In this document: one piece after another, positions 15,232-25,713 of the stretch
Numbering within the stretch: the stretch's first letter is position 1
Layout of the letters: every line of letters starts with the position of its first letter
From: Enterobacter sp. Bisph1
Lineage (GTDB): Bacteria; Pseudomonadota; Gammaproteobacteria; Enterobacterales; Enterobacteriaceae
DNA length: 64,000 bases
Direction: 5' to 3'
Assembly: GCF_000814905.1 (NCBI RefSeq)
Contig: NZ_JXAG01000050.1
Location: forward strand, 62,001 to 126,000
The notes under the pieces: generated by a model
The model's database searches: none
Told to the model about the DNA's origin: nothing
Seen by the model: only the letters and a program-made list of their open reading frames with translations
Translations under genes and position numbers: made by a program

Positions 15232-15711
15232 ATGCGTAAATTGACCGCTCTGTTTGTTGCCTCTACCCTGGCTTTCGGCGCTGCTGGCCTGGCCCATGCC
15301 GACGATACCGCCGCTGCACCTGCCGATGCGAAACCGATGATGCATCACAAAGGTAAAGGCCCGCACGATATGATGTTCAAAGATCTTAATCTGACGGATG
15401 CGCAGAAGAAACAGGTCCGCGAAATCATGCAAAGCCAGCGTAGTGAGATGAAACGTCCGCCGGTTGAAGAGCGGCGCGCGATGCACGATATCATCACCAG
15501 CGACAGTTTTGACCGCGCGAAAGCCGAAGCGCAAATCGATAAAATGCAGCAGCAGCATAAAGAGCGCATGCTGAAACATATGGAAGCGCAGAATAAGATT
15601 TACAACATTCTTACCCCGGAACAGAAAAAGCAGTTCAATGCTAATTTTGAGAAGCGTCTGACAGAACGTCCGGCATCAGAAGGTAAAATGGCTCCTGCCT
15701 CTGCTGAATAA
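15232..15711 (+). CDS. spy: periplasmic ATP-independent chaperone Spy
   Basis: Spy is a cradle-shaped dimeric chaperone that binds unfolded proteins in the periplasm during envelope stress. ATG 15232 gives 159 residues with a signal peptide ending LAHA. An in-frame start at 15175 would place 19 polar residues before the signal peptide and was rejected. The mature protein is helical and charged, with both family LTxxQ motifs (LTDAQ, LTPEQ) and the conserved RPPVEERRAMHDII segment. It differs from E. coli by small deletions in the GKGPHD loop. It is a single gene with its own terminator. Confidence 0.96.
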   Translation: MRKLTALFVASTLAFGAAGLAHADDTAAAPADAKPMMHHKGKGPHDMMFKDLNLTDAQKKQVREIMQSQRSEMKRPPVEERRAMHDIITSDSFDRAKAEAQIDKMQQQHKERMLKHMEAQNKIYNILTPEQKKQFNANFEKRLTERPASEGKMAPASAE

Positions 15712-15730
15712 TTCAGCATCCCCTATCAAG

Positions 15731-15786
15731 ACCGCCGGTTTTGCCCATTGCACGCAGTAAGTGATGGGCAGAACCGGCGGTTTTTT
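15731..15786 (+). terminator. terminator of spy
   Basis: An 18-base arm beginning ACCGCCGG at 15731 pairs with 15764-15781 with a single G-T wobble, and TTTTTT follows. This is a strong intrinsic terminator. Confidence 0.9.
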
Positions 15787-16019
15787 CATGTTTGCCTCTT
15801 GCCAGCCGCTACGGTCAGGGTATTCTCGTTGAGCCGATTTTGTGGCGCGGTTACTTGTCTGAAACTTATACTTTTTTACATCTCTGATTGCGCTGTGGTC
15901 TAAGGCAAATCATCCCGGTTGCCGATAACCTCTATGCAGCGAAATAAACAAGAATGATGATCTACGCTGTCCAAAAGAAGCAGCGGCGCAGTTAAATTCT
16001 GCGCCAGGCAGGAGTGACG

Positions 16020-16577
16020 ATGGAATTTTTTGATATCCGTAAAATGGCGGTAAACCTTTGGCGTAACGGGGCGGGCGAAACGCGCGAGATTTGTTGTTTT
16101 CCACCGGCCACGCGCGATTTTAACTGGCGAGCCAGTATTGCTTCGCTGGCGAGTAACGGGGATTTTCCCCAGTTCCCCGGCGTGGATCGGGTGATCACTC
16201 TGATTGAAGGCGGTGAAGTGACGCTGCACGGTGGCAGCGATTTTTGCCATACCCTGAAACGCCACCAGCCTTTTACCTTCGCTGGCGAGCAACCGGTGCG
16301 GGCGGAGCTTTCCGACGGGCAAATGTCGATGGATTTTAACGTCCTGACCCGGCGCGATCGCTGCCGGGCCAATGTGCGTATCGCCGATCGCACCTTTACC
16401 ACCATTGGCACACGCGGTGGAGTGATTTTTATACTCAGCGGCGCGTGGCAGCTGGGCGATAAGCTGTTAACCGCCGATCAGGGCGCTTACTGGCAGGACG
16501 GGCGGCAAACCCTGCGGTTGCTGAAATCCGAAGGGCAGCTGCTGTTCAGTGAAATCACCTGGCTTGGCGGCCATTAA
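16020..16577 (+). CDS. ves: Ves family cupin (HutD/Ves), function unclear
   Basis: A 185-residue cytosolic protein matching E. coli Ves, named for a role in various environmental stresses (cold induction). It belongs to the HutD/Ves cupin family, with [11 protein letters not shown] near the N-terminus and [12 protein letters not shown] in the middle. Its biochemical activity is not established. ATG 16020 was chosen over GTG 16014 because GGAG ends at 16014. The stop overlaps the stop of the convergent gene cho by four bases (16574-16577). It is a few residues shorter at the C-terminus than in E. coli. Confidence 0.9.
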   Translation: MEFFDIRKMAVNLWRNGAGETREICCFPPATRDFNWRASIASLASNGDFPQFPGVDRVITLIEGGEVTLHGGSDFCHTLKRHQPFTFAGEQPVRAELSDGQMSMDFNVLTRRDRCRANVRIADRTFTTIGTRGGVIFILSGAWQLGDKLLTADQGAYWQDGRQTLRLLKSEGQLLFSEITWLGGH

Positions 16578-17437
16578 TTCAGGTCGACTATCTCGTAGTC
16601 ACCCGAAAGTAGCGGCTTGCAAAGAATTTTATAGCCATCATGATCGAAACCCGCAGGTAAACGCAGCAGTTGCGTTGCATCGGCGGGCTTATCAACCGAG
16701 CCTAACCACAACCAGTTATGAATAACGTGATACTGGGTCATGGTTTCCGTGCTCTCTTTAAGCCCTATCGGACCGCGCCACGGCCAGCAGACCAGCTGCA
16801 GGCGCGCCATCGCGGCAAGGAAACGTGCATCGTGTTCTTCCCGCGTCTCTCTGCCACAGCACGCGCCAGCGCAGCGTTGCAGCGCGGAACGAAAGCAGGG
16901 ACGGCCCTTGCTGAGTGACTCCAGCCCCAGCAGGCCGTAACACAGCTTTTGCTCATCGGCGACGGTCTGTAACGCTTGTAAGGCGGCGCGGCGGTTGGCA
17001 AACAGGCCATACAGATTAGGTGACGCAGAGAAATCGATCTCTTTGGCATACACCACCTGCGGTTTATCGCTCCCGATGTGCAGCGAGCAGAGCTGTCGAT
17101 TGCGACGCAGGCGCTTGTTAAACAGCGGCTGTTGCTCTTTGATTAGCCGCGCTTCCAGCAGTAGCGCGCCGATTTCGCCGGCGGTACAGATCCAGGTGAT
17201 GCGCCGGGACTGGCGTAACATGGCTGCTTCATCGGGCGTACGCAAATGTGATAGCACGCGGCTGCGGATATTGACGCTTTTACCGATATACAGCGGCATT
17301 GCTTCGCTTTCGCCATGAAAAATATAGACGCCGGGCTGTTTCGGCATTGCTTCCAGCCACGGACGAAGATGTTCCGGATATTCATAAATTGCCGCCGCTT
17401 CAAATTCAAGACGCGGGGCTGATTGACGCCTGACCAC
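16574..17437 (-). CDS. cho: Cho, UvrC-homologous SOS excinuclease
   Basis: Cho makes the 3' incision in nucleotide excision repair at lesions that UvrC cuts poorly. The 287-residue protein has the GIY-YIG nuclease module (PGVYIFHG ... [17 protein letters not shown], residues about 35-65) and the cysteine cluster CAGACCG near 190. The start is GTG at 17437, preceded by AGGAG six bases away, and the N-terminal sequence equals that of E. coli Cho. A LexA box lies immediately upstream, so it is an SOS gene. Confidence 0.95.
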   Translation of the reverse strand: MVRRQSAPRLEFEAAAIYEYPEHLRPWLEAMPKQPGVYIFHGESEAMPLYIGKSVNIRSRVLSHLRTPDEAAMLRQSRRITWICTAGEIGALLLEARLIKEQQPLFNKRLRRNRQLCSLHIGSDKPQVVYAKEIDFSASPNLYGLFANRRAALQALQTVADEQKLCYGLLGLESLSKGRPCFRSALQRCAGACCGRETREEHDARFLAAMARLQLVCWPWRGPIGLKESTETMTQYHVIHNWLWLGSVDKPADATQLLRLPAGFDHDGYKILCKPLLSGDYEIVDLN

Positions 17438-17452
17438 AAAAAGCTCCTGATA

Positions 17453-17468
17453 CTGTTTACCTATACAG
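17453..17468 (-). promoter_or_regulatory. LexA box of cho
   Basis: CTGTTTACCTATACAG has the invariant CTG-N10-CAG frame of the LexA operator and lies 16 bases upstream of the cho start codon, where it would overlap the promoter or leader. E. coli cho is LexA-controlled. Confidence 0.92.
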
Positions 17469-17490
17469 TGTATCAGTCTCTAAGCGGCTA

Positions 17491-17514
17491 AAAAAGAGGC
17501 GGCGTGCGCCGCCT
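17491..17514 (-). terminator. terminator of nadE
   Basis: AGGCGGCG at 17497-17504 pairs with CGCCGCCT at 17507-17514, and on the minus strand a U-rich run (from 17491-17496) follows. It lies 5 bases beyond the nadE stop. Confidence 0.85.
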
Positions 17515-17519
17515 GCAGA

Positions 17520-18350
17520 TTATTTCTGTTTCCAGAAGTCGTCGAAAACCGTGATCGGTGGGCGACGTTTGTGTTCCGTTTTCAGATACCACCCTTCAAT
17601 AATTTTGCCGATAGCCGGATCCAGCGGTTTCCCTTCCAGATAATCATCGATATTTTCGTAGGTTACACCCAACGCGGCTTCGTCCGGCAGGGAAGGGCGA
17701 TCGTCTTCCAGATCCGCCGTCGGTGCTTTTTTATACAAATGCTCCGGGCAGCCCAGATACGCCAGCAGCTGTTTACCCTGACGTTTGTTGAGGCGGAAAA
17801 GCGGGTTCAGGTCGGTGCCGCCATCGCCATATTTGGTGTAAAAGCCGGTCACGGCTTCCGCGGCGTGATCGGTACCAACCACCACCCCTTTGGTCATGCC
17901 CGCGATACTGTATTGCGCTTTCATACGCTCACGCGCTTTTTCATTACCGCGGACGAAATCGCTCAGCTCAATGCCAGTATCGCGCAGGGCCTGCTCGCTC
18001 GCCAGAACCGAGGCTTTAATATTGACGGTTAATACGCGATCCGGCTGGATAAACGCAATGGCATCCTGGCAATCTTGCTCATCCGCCTGTTTACCATAGG
18101 GCAGGCGCACGGCGATAAATTGATACGCCTCGTTGCCCGTCTCCTGGCGCAATTCGCTGATGGCCGTCTGACTGATTTTGCCCGCCAGCGTAGAATCCTG
18201 GCCGCCGCTGATGCCCAGCACTAATGTTTGCAAAAATGGATAGGTTTTAAGATAGGTTTTCAGAAAATCCACGCTGCGGCGAACTTCTTCTTCGGCGTTG
18301 ACTGCGGGTTTTACCCCTAACGCTTGAATAATCTCTTGTTGCAGAGTCAT
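17520..18350 (-). CDS. nadE: NH3-dependent NAD+ synthetase
   Basis: NadE amidates nicotinate adenine dinucleotide to NAD+ with ammonia and ATP. The 276 residues match E. coli NadE (275), with the PP-loop SGGQDST near residue 46 and [26 protein letters not shown] in the centre (a run of metal- and dinucleotide-binding residues). It is the short ammonia-using type without a glutaminase domain. GAGGGG just before ATG 18350 is the ribosome-binding site. The gene is divergent from osmE. Confidence 0.97.
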   Translation of the reverse strand: MTLQQEIIQALGVKPAVNAEEEVRRSVDFLKTYLKTYPFLQTLVLGISGGQDSTLAGKISQTAISELRQETGNEAYQFIAVRLPYGKQADEQDCQDAIAFIQPDRVLTVNIKASVLASEQALRDTGIELSDFVRGNEKARERMKAQYSIAGMTKGVVVGTDHAAEAVTGFYTKYGDGGTDLNPLFRLNKRQGKQLLAYLGCPEHLYKKAPTADLEDDRPSLPDEAALGVTYENIDDYLEGKPLDPAIGKIIEGWYLKTEHKRRPPITVFDDFWKQK

Positions 18351-18603
18351 TTACCCCTCCGTTGTGTTGTCCTGCTTTGCAGGGTGTTATTAGATAATAG
18401 GGCCAAATTACCCCGTTGGCAGTAAAACGACAAGGATCACAAATTTGAGTGGTGCAATTTACGGCGTTTTAGCCTCGATTGGCACTTTCATTAGATTTTT
18501 CCGAAAGTTATGTGATTGCTTGCCGTTAGTGGAAAAATGCATTTTTATATTCCAGGCTTAGATAACACGCTGATAGACAAGCGGATACAAAAGAGGATGG
18601 AAT

Positions 18604-18942
18604 ATGAATAAGAACATCGCAGGAATTCTGGGCGCTGCAGCAGTAATGACAATGCTGGCTGGTTGTACGGCTTACGATCGCGCTAAAGATCAGGTTAGCC
18701 AGCCGGTAGTGAAAGATGTGAAAAAAGGCATGACCCGTCAGCAGGTAATGCAGATGGCGGGTCGTCCTTCTTCAGAAGTGACGATGATCCACGCGCGCGG
18801 GACTTGCCAGACCTATATTCTGGGTCAACGTGATGGCAAAGCCGAAACCTATTTCGTTGCGCTGGACGAAACCGGCCGTGTAATGAACTCGGGCTACCAG
18901 ACCTGTGCCGAGTACGATACCGACCCGCAAGCTAAGCAGTAA
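18604..18942 (+). CDS. osmE: osmotically inducible lipoprotein OsmE
   Basis: A 112-residue lipoprotein almost identical to E. coli OsmE. The lipobox LAGC places the lipidated cysteine at residue 21, and the rest is an SmpA/OmlA (BamE-like) domain. The function is unknown. In E. coli it is induced by osmotic stress and stationary phase. GAGGATGG precedes ATG 18604. The AT-rich upstream region has a TAGATAAC word near 18560 that could serve as a -10 element, which I cannot confirm. Confidence 0.95.
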   Translation: MNKNIAGILGAAAVMTMLAGCTAYDRAKDQVSQPVVKDVKKGMTRQQVMQMAGRPSSEVTMIHARGTCQTYILGQRDGKAETYFVALDETGRVMNSGYQTCAEYDTDPQAKQ

Positions 18943-18963
18943 TTTTCTCTACGCCTGAGCAAA

Positions 18964-18994
18964 AAAACCGGCCAGATTATCTGGCCGGTTTTTT
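18964..18994. terminator. bidirectional terminator between osmE and katE
   Basis: AAAACCGGCCAG pairs with CTGGCCGGTTTT around a five-base loop. The A-run and T-run on the two sides let it serve both osmE and the convergent katE. Confidence 0.88.
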
Positions 18995-19010
18995 ATCGCC
19001 CAAAAACCGG

Positions 19011-21263
19011 TCAAGCCGGAATAGTGTCAATTTTGGGGATGCGCGACCACACGCGGTGCGCCGCGAGATGGGTAATAAAGTCATCAACAAACGTCGTTGA
19101 GGCGCTGTCCGCCTCGACAATGCCCTCTTCGCCTTGTGAGTCAACGTTAAGAAGGGGCTTGAACTGACGCGCCTCGCCAGCGAAAGCGATGATTTTCAGG
19201 TGCTTATAGGCTTCCAGCAGATAATATTTGGCATCGCCATTTTGCAGGATGTCGCTGATATCACCACCGGGAACAATCACTCCATCGACTGTTAGCGAAG
19301 GCGAGCCAGCGAAGGTGGCAGCAATCGGCAATTCCGAGCCATCGTCAGCGGTCACTGTACCCATGCGCGTATAGAGCAATTTGCTGTGCACGCCTTTGGC
19401 TTTTAGCCCTTGCAGCAGGTTAAGCACATCTGATGCGTTCACGTTGTCATGCAGTAAAATTGCCACTACGCGGCCTTTTACATCGCCGTCAGGAATCGCA
19501 TACAGGCTCAACGACGGATCTTTTTGCACGCCGTTCACAGCCGGCGGCGGGGCGATATTGAGCTGGTCATCGCTGAGTGCGAAACCAAGGTTTTTCGCCA
19601 CCGCCTGCGCCAGATGAATATCAATATGGGCCAGATGATCGACCACACGCTCGCGAATATAGGCGCGCGCCACTTTGCTCAACTCGAAGCTAAAAGCATC
19701 AATGATATGACGCTGTTCAAACGGTGTCTGGCTTAGCCAGAAGAGGCGCGGATGGGCGTAATACTCGCCGAATGAAGGGCTGCGCTCACGAATTTTTTCG
19801 CCTTCAATACGCTCCTGGTAACTTTCGAAACCGCCGCGTTTTGGACCTGGTGGGGTTTCGCGCGGCCAGTTGTCATTGATGGAGTTAGGCTCGTAGTTGG
19901 CTGGATTGGTGTCGATCTCCATGCGGTGCATGCCGTCGCGCTGAAAATTATGGTACGGGCAGGTTGGACGGTTGATGGGAATTTCATGGAAATTCGGCCC
20001 GCCAAGACGGCTAATTTGCGTATCCGTATAGGAGAAGAGACGCCCTTGCAGCAGCGGGTCGTTGGTAAAATCCAGCCCCGGCACGATATGTCCTGGATGG
20101 AACGCGGCCTGTTCGTTTTCGGCAAAAAAGTTATCCGGATTGCGGTTGAGCACCATTTTGCCGACGCGTTGCACGGGCACCAGCTCTTCCGGGATCAGCT
20201 TGGTCGGATCCAACAGGTCGAAATCAAATTTAAATTCATCTTCTTCCGGGATCAGTTGTAAACCCAGTTCATACTCCGGGAAATCGCCGGCTTCGATGGC
20301 TTCCCACAATTCGCGACGGTGGAAATCAGGATCGCGCCCGGTAAGTTTTTGCGACTCATCCCACACCAGCGAGGCTTTACCCGCCAGCGGCTTCCAGTGA
20401 AAGCGAACAAAGGTCGCTTTACCTTCGGCGTTGATCAAGCGGAAAGTATGAATACCAAAGCCTTCCATGGTGCGGTAGCTACGCGGAATACCGCGATCGG
20501 ACATCGCCCACATCACGTTGTGTAACGTCTCGGGCTGTAACGAAACATAGTCCCAGAAGGTGTCGTGAGCGCTTTGGCCTTGCGGAATCGCCCAATGCGG
20601 CTCGGGTTTTACCGCGTGGACAAAGTCGGGGAATTTATGCGCATCCTGGATAAAAAACACCGGCGTGTTGTTGCCGACCAGATCGAAGATGCCCTCTTCG
20701 GTATAAAACTTGGTGGCGAAACCGCGAATATCGCGAACGGTGTCCGCCGAACCCGCGCCGCCCTGAACCGTAGAGAAACGGACAAACACCGGGGTGATTT
20801 TATCGGCATCCGAGAGGAAATCCGCTTTGGTAATGTCGCTCAGGCTGCGATAGGGTTGGAAATAACCGTGGGCCGCCGAACCGCGAGCATGCACGATGCG
20901 CTCAGGGATGCGTTCATGGTCGAAGTGGGTGATTTTTTCCCGCAGGATAAAATCTTCCAGCAGCGTAGGGCCGCGCTTTCCCGCCCGGAGCGAGTTTTGA
21001 TCATCGGCGATGCGCACGCCCTGATTGGTGGTAAGGGGGAAATTTTCACCGCCCTTACGAAAAGGCTCTAGCGAATTCAGTTTATCATTGGAGGTATCCG
21101 GTGCTTTCATGCTGCCGGGTGCCGTTGGCTGCTCGCCCGGCTCTGAAGGGCGCGGAGAAGGGCGGTGGGAATTGTCTTCTGGCGCGAGGGAATCGAGTCC
21201 GGGACGGGATTCACTGGCATCATGAACCGGTGCGTGGTGGGGATCTTTCTCATTATGCGACAT
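19011..21263 (-). CDS. katE: catalase HPII
   Basis: KatE is the large-subunit monofunctional heme catalase of stationary phase. The ATG at 21263 gives 750 residues (E. coli 753), with the N-terminal arm rich in H, P and S, the catalase core (distal [27 protein letters not shown], proximal RLFSYTDTQ) and the C-terminal flavodoxin-like domain found only in large catalases. An in-frame extension to 21311 was rejected because GGAG sits correctly before 21263. In E. coli the chb chitobiose operon lies between osmE and katE, and here they are neighbours. RpoS control is expected from the family. Confidence 0.97.
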   Translation of the reverse strand: MSHNEKDPHHAPVHDASESRPGLDSLAPEDNSHRPSPRPSEPGEQPTAPGSMKAPDTSNDKLNSLEPFRKGGENFPLTTNQGVRIADDQNSLRAGKRGPTLLEDFILREKITHFDHERIPERIVHARGSAAHGYFQPYRSLSDITKADFLSDADKITPVFVRFSTVQGGAGSADTVRDIRGFATKFYTEEGIFDLVGNNTPVFFIQDAHKFPDFVHAVKPEPHWAIPQGQSAHDTFWDYVSLQPETLHNVMWAMSDRGIPRSYRTMEGFGIHTFRLINAEGKATFVRFHWKPLAGKASLVWDESQKLTGRDPDFHRRELWEAIEAGDFPEYELGLQLIPEEDEFKFDFDLLDPTKLIPEELVPVQRVGKMVLNRNPDNFFAENEQAAFHPGHIVPGLDFTNDPLLQGRLFSYTDTQISRLGGPNFHEIPINRPTCPYHNFQRDGMHRMEIDTNPANYEPNSINDNWPRETPPGPKRGGFESYQERIEGEKIRERSPSFGEYYAHPRLFWLSQTPFEQRHIIDAFSFELSKVARAYIRERVVDHLAHIDIHLAQAVAKNLGFALSDDQLNIAPPPAVNGVQKDPSLSLYAIPDGDVKGRVVAILLHDNVNASDVLNLLQGLKAKGVHSKLLYTRMGTVTADDGSELPIAATFAGSPSLTVDGVIVPGGDISDILQNGDAKYYLLEAYKHLKIIAFAGEARQFKPLLNVDSQGEEGIVEADSASTTFVDDFITHLAAHRVWSRIPKIDTIPA

Positions 21264-21478
21264 TGAACGCGTCTCCTGTTTCCATAGCAGAATAAGGGTC
21301 GAGGTTTCCATAAAACCCTTCTAACTATAGAACAACCTGCTGCGTTGACCGGGTGAATTGGCAGCGTGAATCGGCGTGGCAAGAAAGAGAAAGTCGTCGT
21401 GGGCGCGACGCAGAAGGTCACAATCGGCTATGATAGGTCTTTCATGTTTGTAGAATTTGTTTGTAGAACGCATCGCTT

Positions 21479-21718
21479 ATGAAACCTTTTCGTCAACAGA
21501 ACCGAGTCATTATCAATTATGTCCCGCGTGTTGAACCGGCTCCCCCCGATCATGCCCTGAAAGTGGATGGCTATCGTGACGTCTGGATGTTGCGTGGCAA
21601 ATATGTGGCGTTTGTATTGATGGGCGAAAAGTTTCGCCGCTCGCCGGTGTTTAGCGTCCCGGAGGCAGCCCAACGCTGGGCGATGCAGGTACGTCAGGAA
21701 GGCGAAATAGAAGAGTAA
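21479..21718 (+). CDS. cedA: cell division activator / RNA polymerase-binding protein CedA
   Basis: A 79-residue protein matching E. coli CedA (80), which was isolated as a multicopy suppressor of dnaAcos overinitiation and has since been reported to bind RNA polymerase. The central RDVWMLRGKYVAFVLMGE segment and PEAAQRWAMQVRQEGE end are conserved. It is a single gene divergent from katE, followed by a hairpin. Confidence 0.93.
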   Translation: MKPFRQQNRVIINYVPRVEPAPPDHALKVDGYRDVWMLRGKYVAFVLMGEKFRRSPVFSVPEAAQRWAMQVRQEGEIEE

Positions 21719-21746
21719 AAAAAACCGCCTGCATCAGTCAGGCGGT
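21716..21746. terminator. terminator of tcyP, shared with cedA
   Basis: ACCGCCTG at 21724-21731 pairs with CAGGCGGT at 21739-21746. The run of A at 21716-21724 reads as poly-U on the minus strand, so it is a strong terminator for tcyP. A second hairpin (CCGGGG/CCCCGG, 21762-21780) lies closer to tcyP. For cedA the hairpin lacks a good U-run. Confidence 0.8.
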
Positions 21747-21785
21747 CTTAGCGTTTATCAGCCGGGGAAATGTGCCCCGGTGGGA

Positions 21786-23177
21786 TTAACGATGCGCCAG
21801 TTCGGCGTTGTCTTCGCTTTCCAGCACGCTTTTATCGGTCTGTTTCAGCCACTGGCTGGTGAGCGTGCCCGCCGTCATTGAGCCGCTGACGTTCAGTGCG
21901 GTTCGGCCCATATCAATCAGCGGTTCTACGGAAATAAGCAGCGCCACCAGCGTCACCGGCAGGCTCATTGCCGGCAGGACGATAAGGGCTGCAAACGTCG
22001 CGCCGCCGCCGACACCCGCCACACCGGCGGAGCTGACGGTGACAATCCCGACCAGAGTAGCAATCCACAGCGGATCCAGCGGATTAATGCCTACCGTAGG
22101 TGCAACCATCACCGCCAGCATCGCCGGATAGAGACCGGCGCAGCCGTTCTGCCCAATGGTGGCGCCAAAGGAGGCCGAGAAGCTGGCGATGGATTCCGGC
22201 ACGCCCAAACGACGGGTTTGCGCTTCCACGTTCAGCGGAATAGAGGCGGCGCTGGAGCGGCTGGTAAAAGCAAAGGTCAGCACCGGCCATACTTTGCGGA
22301 AGAATTTCAGCGGGCTAACGCCGTTAACGCCAAGCAACAGACCGTGCACCACGAACATAATACCGAGGCCCAGGTAAGAGGCGATAACGAAGCTGCCCAG
22401 CTTAATGATGTCCTGAATGTTTGAACCGGCAACCACTTTGGTCATCAGCGCCAGCACGCCGTACGGCGTCAACTGCATCACCAGACGTACCAGTTTCATC
22501 ACCCAGCTTTGCAGCGTATCGATAGCGGTGAGGACACGCTGACCTTTCGGCGCATCATCCTTCAGCAGTTTAAGTGCCGCAACACCGAGGAAAGCGGCAA
22601 AAATAACGATGCTGATGATAGACGTAGGGTTTGCACCGGTCAGGTCGGCAAACGGGTTTTTCGGCACAAAGGAGAGCAGCAGTTGCGGTACGCTCAGATC
22701 GGCAACTTTACCGACATAGTTACTCTGGATGGCATTCAGGCGCGCGGTTTCTGCGCTGCCTTGCACCAGGCCTTCCGCCGTCAAACCGAACAGGTTGGTC
22801 ACCAGCACCCCTACCAGCGCGGCAATCAGCGTGGTGAACAGCAGCGTACCGATAGTGAGAATGCTGATTTTACCCAGCTGCGAGGCGTTATGCAGGCGTG
22901 CAACCGCGCTTAAAATCGAGGCGAACACCAGCGGCATGACGATCATTTGCAGCAGCTGCACATAACCGTTGCCCACCACGTTGAACCACTGGATAGAGTC
23001 TTTCAGTACCGGGTTATCAGAGCCATAAATAGCCTGCAATGCCAGGCCAAAGACCACACCGAGGCCTAAACCGACCAGCACTTTTTTTGCCAGGCTCCAC
23101 TGCTTGTGACGCGTCTGCGCCAGCAGCAGTAGCAGCGCCACGAACACCACAACGTTGGCAATTAATGGAATATTCAT
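21786..23177 (-). CDS. tcyP: L-cystine:cation symporter TcyP
   Basis: TcyP (YdjN) imports L-cystine across the inner membrane. It belongs to the dicarboxylate/amino acid:cation symporter family. The 463 residues equal the E. coli length and show many hydrophobic segments. The two re-entrant loop regions appear as [14 protein letters not shown] and the [17 protein letters not shown] glycine-rich stretch. ATG 23177 follows GGAGATCGGAATG in the minus-strand leader. The gene is monocistronic. Confidence 0.96.
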   Translation of the reverse strand: MNIPLIANVVVFVALLLLLAQTRHKQWSLAKKVLVGLGLGVVFGLALQAIYGSDNPVLKDSIQWFNVVGNGYVQLLQMIVMPLVFASILSAVARLHNASQLGKISILTIGTLLFTTLIAALVGVLVTNLFGLTAEGLVQGSAETARLNAIQSNYVGKVADLSVPQLLLSFVPKNPFADLTGANPTSIISIVIFAAFLGVAALKLLKDDAPKGQRVLTAIDTLQSWVMKLVRLVMQLTPYGVLALMTKVVAGSNIQDIIKLGSFVIASYLGLGIMFVVHGLLLGVNGVSPLKFFRKVWPVLTFAFTSRSSAASIPLNVEAQTRRLGVPESIASFSASFGATIGQNGCAGLYPAMLAVMVAPTVGINPLDPLWIATLVGIVTVSSAGVAGVGGGATFAALIVLPAMSLPVTLVALLISVEPLIDMGRTALNVSGSMTAGTLTSQWLKQTDKSVLESEDNAELAHR

Positions 23178-23306
23178 TCCGATCTCCTGATAGCATTATT
23201 GGGGCGGCTTTAAAGACCGCTTCTGTTGCGCAAGGTTATCAGAAGTGCGGAAACCGGCTTATATCCAAATGGAATGCGTTATTCCAAATGTGATATATCC
23301 GCTGTT

Positions 23307-23897
23307 TTAATGTTCAGTTTGTTGATGAATAAAGCGATTGAACTGATTTTGCAGCGAAGTGATTATCTGTGACGACCAGCGTACGGCACCATTTTCGGGC
23401 AACGTTTGCGGCATCCAGACGGCGTAGGTAAATAGCGCCATGCATAACACACGCTCCAGCTGATTGCCTTTTTGCGGGGCCAGTACCGGCAAGCGAAAGC
23501 GCCAGCGGCACGGCCAGAGCAGAGGAACGCCCGCAGGCGTCAGCATATCTGCCAGGATATGGCTCAGATAACCGACCACCATTCCTTGCAGTGCGTCAGC
23601 AGGTACAATCCAGCTCTCCGGCACTTTTAAATAGAACAGCGTCAGCGCCAGAAACACCGCCAGCAGGCTATGGGTAAATCCTCGATGGCCGAAGGCGCGG
23701 GCGACAGGTTTTGAGATCCACTTCAGGCGTTGCCCAAGAAAGGATTTCGGATGATCGATATCCGGCAGCAGGCAGGTCAAAATAGCGGAAGGAACGATAT
23801 GCCACCAGTCTCCCTGCGCGAGCACAGGCGTTAACTCAGCGTTTTTGGAAAACACCGCACAGGCAATAGAAAAAAGCAGGTGTCCTTCCGCCGTCAT
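23307..23897 (-). CDS. ydjM: YdjM, LexA-regulated inner membrane hydrolase-fold protein
   Basis: A 196-residue membrane protein of the YdjM/LexA-binding, membrane-bound metal-dependent hydrolase family. The motifs LPDIDHPKS and FGHRGFTHSLLA hold the histidines and aspartates typical of the family, followed by HILADMLTPAGVPLLWP. The start at 23897 (MTAEGHLLF) equals that of E. coli, and a start at 23909 was rejected. The enzymatic role is not known. A LexA box lies 17 bases upstream, so it is part of the SOS response. Confidence 0.93.
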   Translation of the reverse strand: MTAEGHLLFSIACAVFSKNAELTPVLAQGDWWHIVPSAILTCLLPDIDHPKSFLGQRLKWISKPVARAFGHRGFTHSLLAVFLALTLFYLKVPESWIVPADALQGMVVGYLSHILADMLTPAGVPLLWPCRWRFRLPVLAPQKGNQLERVLCMALFTYAVWMPQTLPENGAVRWSSQIITSLQNQFNRFIHQQTEH

Positions 23898-23913
23898 GAT
23901 CAAACTCACTCAA

Positions 23914-23929
23914 CTGTCGATGCATACAG
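23914..23929 (-). promoter_or_regulatory. LexA box of ydjM
   Basis: CTGTCGATGCATACAG has the CTG-N10-CAG frame and lies just upstream of ydjM. A further half-site (GTACAG, near 23942) follows at about one turn and a half. E. coli ydjM has two LexA sites. Confidence 0.88.
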
Positions 23930-23993
23930 TATAGGATGTTTGTACAGTAGGCGGAAGAGGTGACGGTGTAACTGTATGTCACATTTTTAACAA

Positions 23994-24755
23994 CTATCGA
24001 GCCAGCCAGCCACCGTCGACGGCAAGGGTATACCCATTAATATAATCCGCGGCTTTTGACGAGAGGAACACCGCAGCTCCTTTTAAATCCTCCGGCGTTC
24101 CCCAGCGGCCGGCCGGGATTCTTTCAATAATGTCCTGGCTGCGTTGCGCATCATCCCGCAGCTGCTGCGTGTTATTGGTCGCCATATAGCCCGGCGCGAT
24201 GGCATTGACATTAATCCGGTGCGCTGCCCATTCGTTGGCCAGCAGACGGGTTAACCCCATCACGCCGCTCTTCGAGGCCGTGTAAGACGGGACGCGGATA
24301 CCGCCCTGGTAAGAGAGCATTGAGGCTATGTTGATAATTTTTCCGCCGTTACCCTGGGCAATAAACTGCTTGGCCACCGCCTGCGAGAGAAAGAACACGG
24401 TTTTCAGATTGAGGTTCATCACGTCATCCCAATCCTGCTCGCTGAAATCAATCGCGTCGCAGCGACGGATAGTCCCTGCATTATTTAACAAAATATTGAT
24501 CTGACCGAAGGTCGAGACGGCTTCATTCACCACATCCTGCAGGCCATGCTGGTGGCGAAGGTCCGCCTGAATAGCATGGAATCGACGGCCTAAAGCCTGC
24601 ACGCGCGCGGCGGTTTCCTGCGGCACTTTGCGACCCACGCCGATAATATCGCAGCCCGCTTCTGCAAGCCCCAATGCCATCCCCTGTCCCAGACCGGTAT
24701 CGCACCCGGTAATAAGGGCCACATTGCCCGTAAGCTTGAAGGCTTCCAGTATCAT
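23994..24755 (-). CDS. kduD: 2-dehydro-3-deoxy-D-gluconate 5-dehydrogenase-like SDR (KduD)
   Basis: A 253-residue short-chain dehydrogenase very similar to E. coli KduD, which interconverts 2-keto-3-deoxygluconate and 2,5-diketo-3-deoxygluconate in pectin and uronate breakdown. The Rossmann motif TGCDTGLGQG, the NNAG strand, the catalytic Ser in SMLSYQGG, YTASK (Tyr and Lys) and the C-terminal VDGGWLAR are all present. ATG 24755 was chosen over GTG 24761 by spacing from GGAG. No kduI or pectin gene lies nearby, so it may be a paralogue acting on another keto-sugar or steroid-like substrate. It lies between ydjM and hxpB, where E. coli has no such gene. Confidence 0.82.
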   Translation of the reverse strand: MILEAFKLTGNVALITGCDTGLGQGMALGLAEAGCDIIGVGRKVPQETAARVQALGRRFHAIQADLRHQHGLQDVVNEAVSTFGQINILLNNAGTIRRCDAIDFSEQDWDDVMNLNLKTVFFLSQAVAKQFIAQGNGGKIINIASMLSYQGGIRVPSYTASKSGVMGLTRLLANEWAAHRINVNAIAPGYMATNNTQQLRDDAQRSQDIIERIPAGRWGTPEDLKGAAVFLSSKAADYINGYTLAVDGGWLAR

Positions 24756-24900
24756 ATTCACTCCGGCGTTTTACGTTATTGTGGTCGGTATCTGTGCCTG
24801 AGGATCAGGATAGAAGGGGGAAAGATAAAATTCAAATAAAAATGAAATGATGTTTCAAAAATATGAAGGCGGGGTGATTTTCCATCACCCCACGGCATAT

Positions 24901-25569
24901 TTAGCCAATAAGATGGGCAAGGGTGAGCCGCTGCAGACTGTCGAGTTTTACGTTAGCCAGCACGTAGCGCGGATCTTCACGATGCTCGGCATCCGGTACA
25001 ACGATGGAGCGCATGCGTGCGGCTTTGCTGGCGATCATGCCATTGACCGAATCTTCCAGCGCCACACAGGTGAGCGGGTCAACACCCAGTTTTGCCGCGC
25101 AGTCCAGATAGACCTGCGGATGCGGCTTGCTATAGGGCAGGTTTTCCGCTGACGCCAGCACGTCGAAGCTGTCGCGCAGATCAAACATGGTCAGCACTTT
25201 TTCCAGCATATGCAGTGGCGATGCCGACGCCAGCCCAATCGCCAGCCCGTTGTTTTTACACAGGGCTATCGCGTCATGCACGCCGGGGAGCAGGGGGCGT
25301 TGTTCTTCCACCAGCGAGATGGCGCGCTGGATGATGCGGTCGGTAACTTCCTGGCGGCTCGGGCCATTCCAGGGCTGCTGCGCGTACCACAGATCCACCA
25401 CCATATCGATGCGCAGACCAAGGGTATCGGGTAACTCGTTGCGGCGGGTAATATCAACCCCCAGGCTTGCTATGACCTCCAGTTCAGCGCGATCCCAGAG
25501 CGGCTCTGAGTCAATAAGTAATCCATCCATATCAAAAATGGCAGCAAGAATTTGTCGCGGGGCAGACAT
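24901..25569 (-). CDS. hxpB: hexitol phosphatase B / 2-deoxyglucose-6-phosphatase
   Basis: A HAD-superfamily sugar phosphatase of 222 residues, the E. coli YniC length. HAD motif I is FDMDGLLIDSE with the two catalytic aspartates, motif II is the LASASP serine strand, the lysine is in YSKPHPQVY, and motif IV is LEDSVNG. E. coli HxpB dephosphorylates 2-deoxyglucose 6-phosphate and hexitol phosphates. It is a single gene divergent from yniB. Confidence 0.95.
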   Translation of the reverse strand: MSAPRQILAAIFDMDGLLIDSEPLWDRAELEVIASLGVDITRRNELPDTLGLRIDMVVDLWYAQQPWNGPSRQEVTDRIIQRAISLVEEQRPLLPGVHDAIALCKNNGLAIGLASASPLHMLEKVLTMFDLRDSFDVLASAENLPYSKPHPQVYLDCAAKLGVDPLTCVALEDSVNGMIASKAARMRSIVVPDAEHREDPRYVLANVKLDSLQRLTLAHLIG

Positions 25570-25713
25570 AACACCTCTCTGTTGTCGGAATAGTGCAGGG
25601 TAAAAAGCAAATTATGGCTAAGCTTTCATCATACTGCCTTTAAAGATCAGGCGAAAAGCGATATCAGCAGGTAGACTAATGCCCAAACAGTGCGTCACTT
25701 ACAAGGGGAAGCC

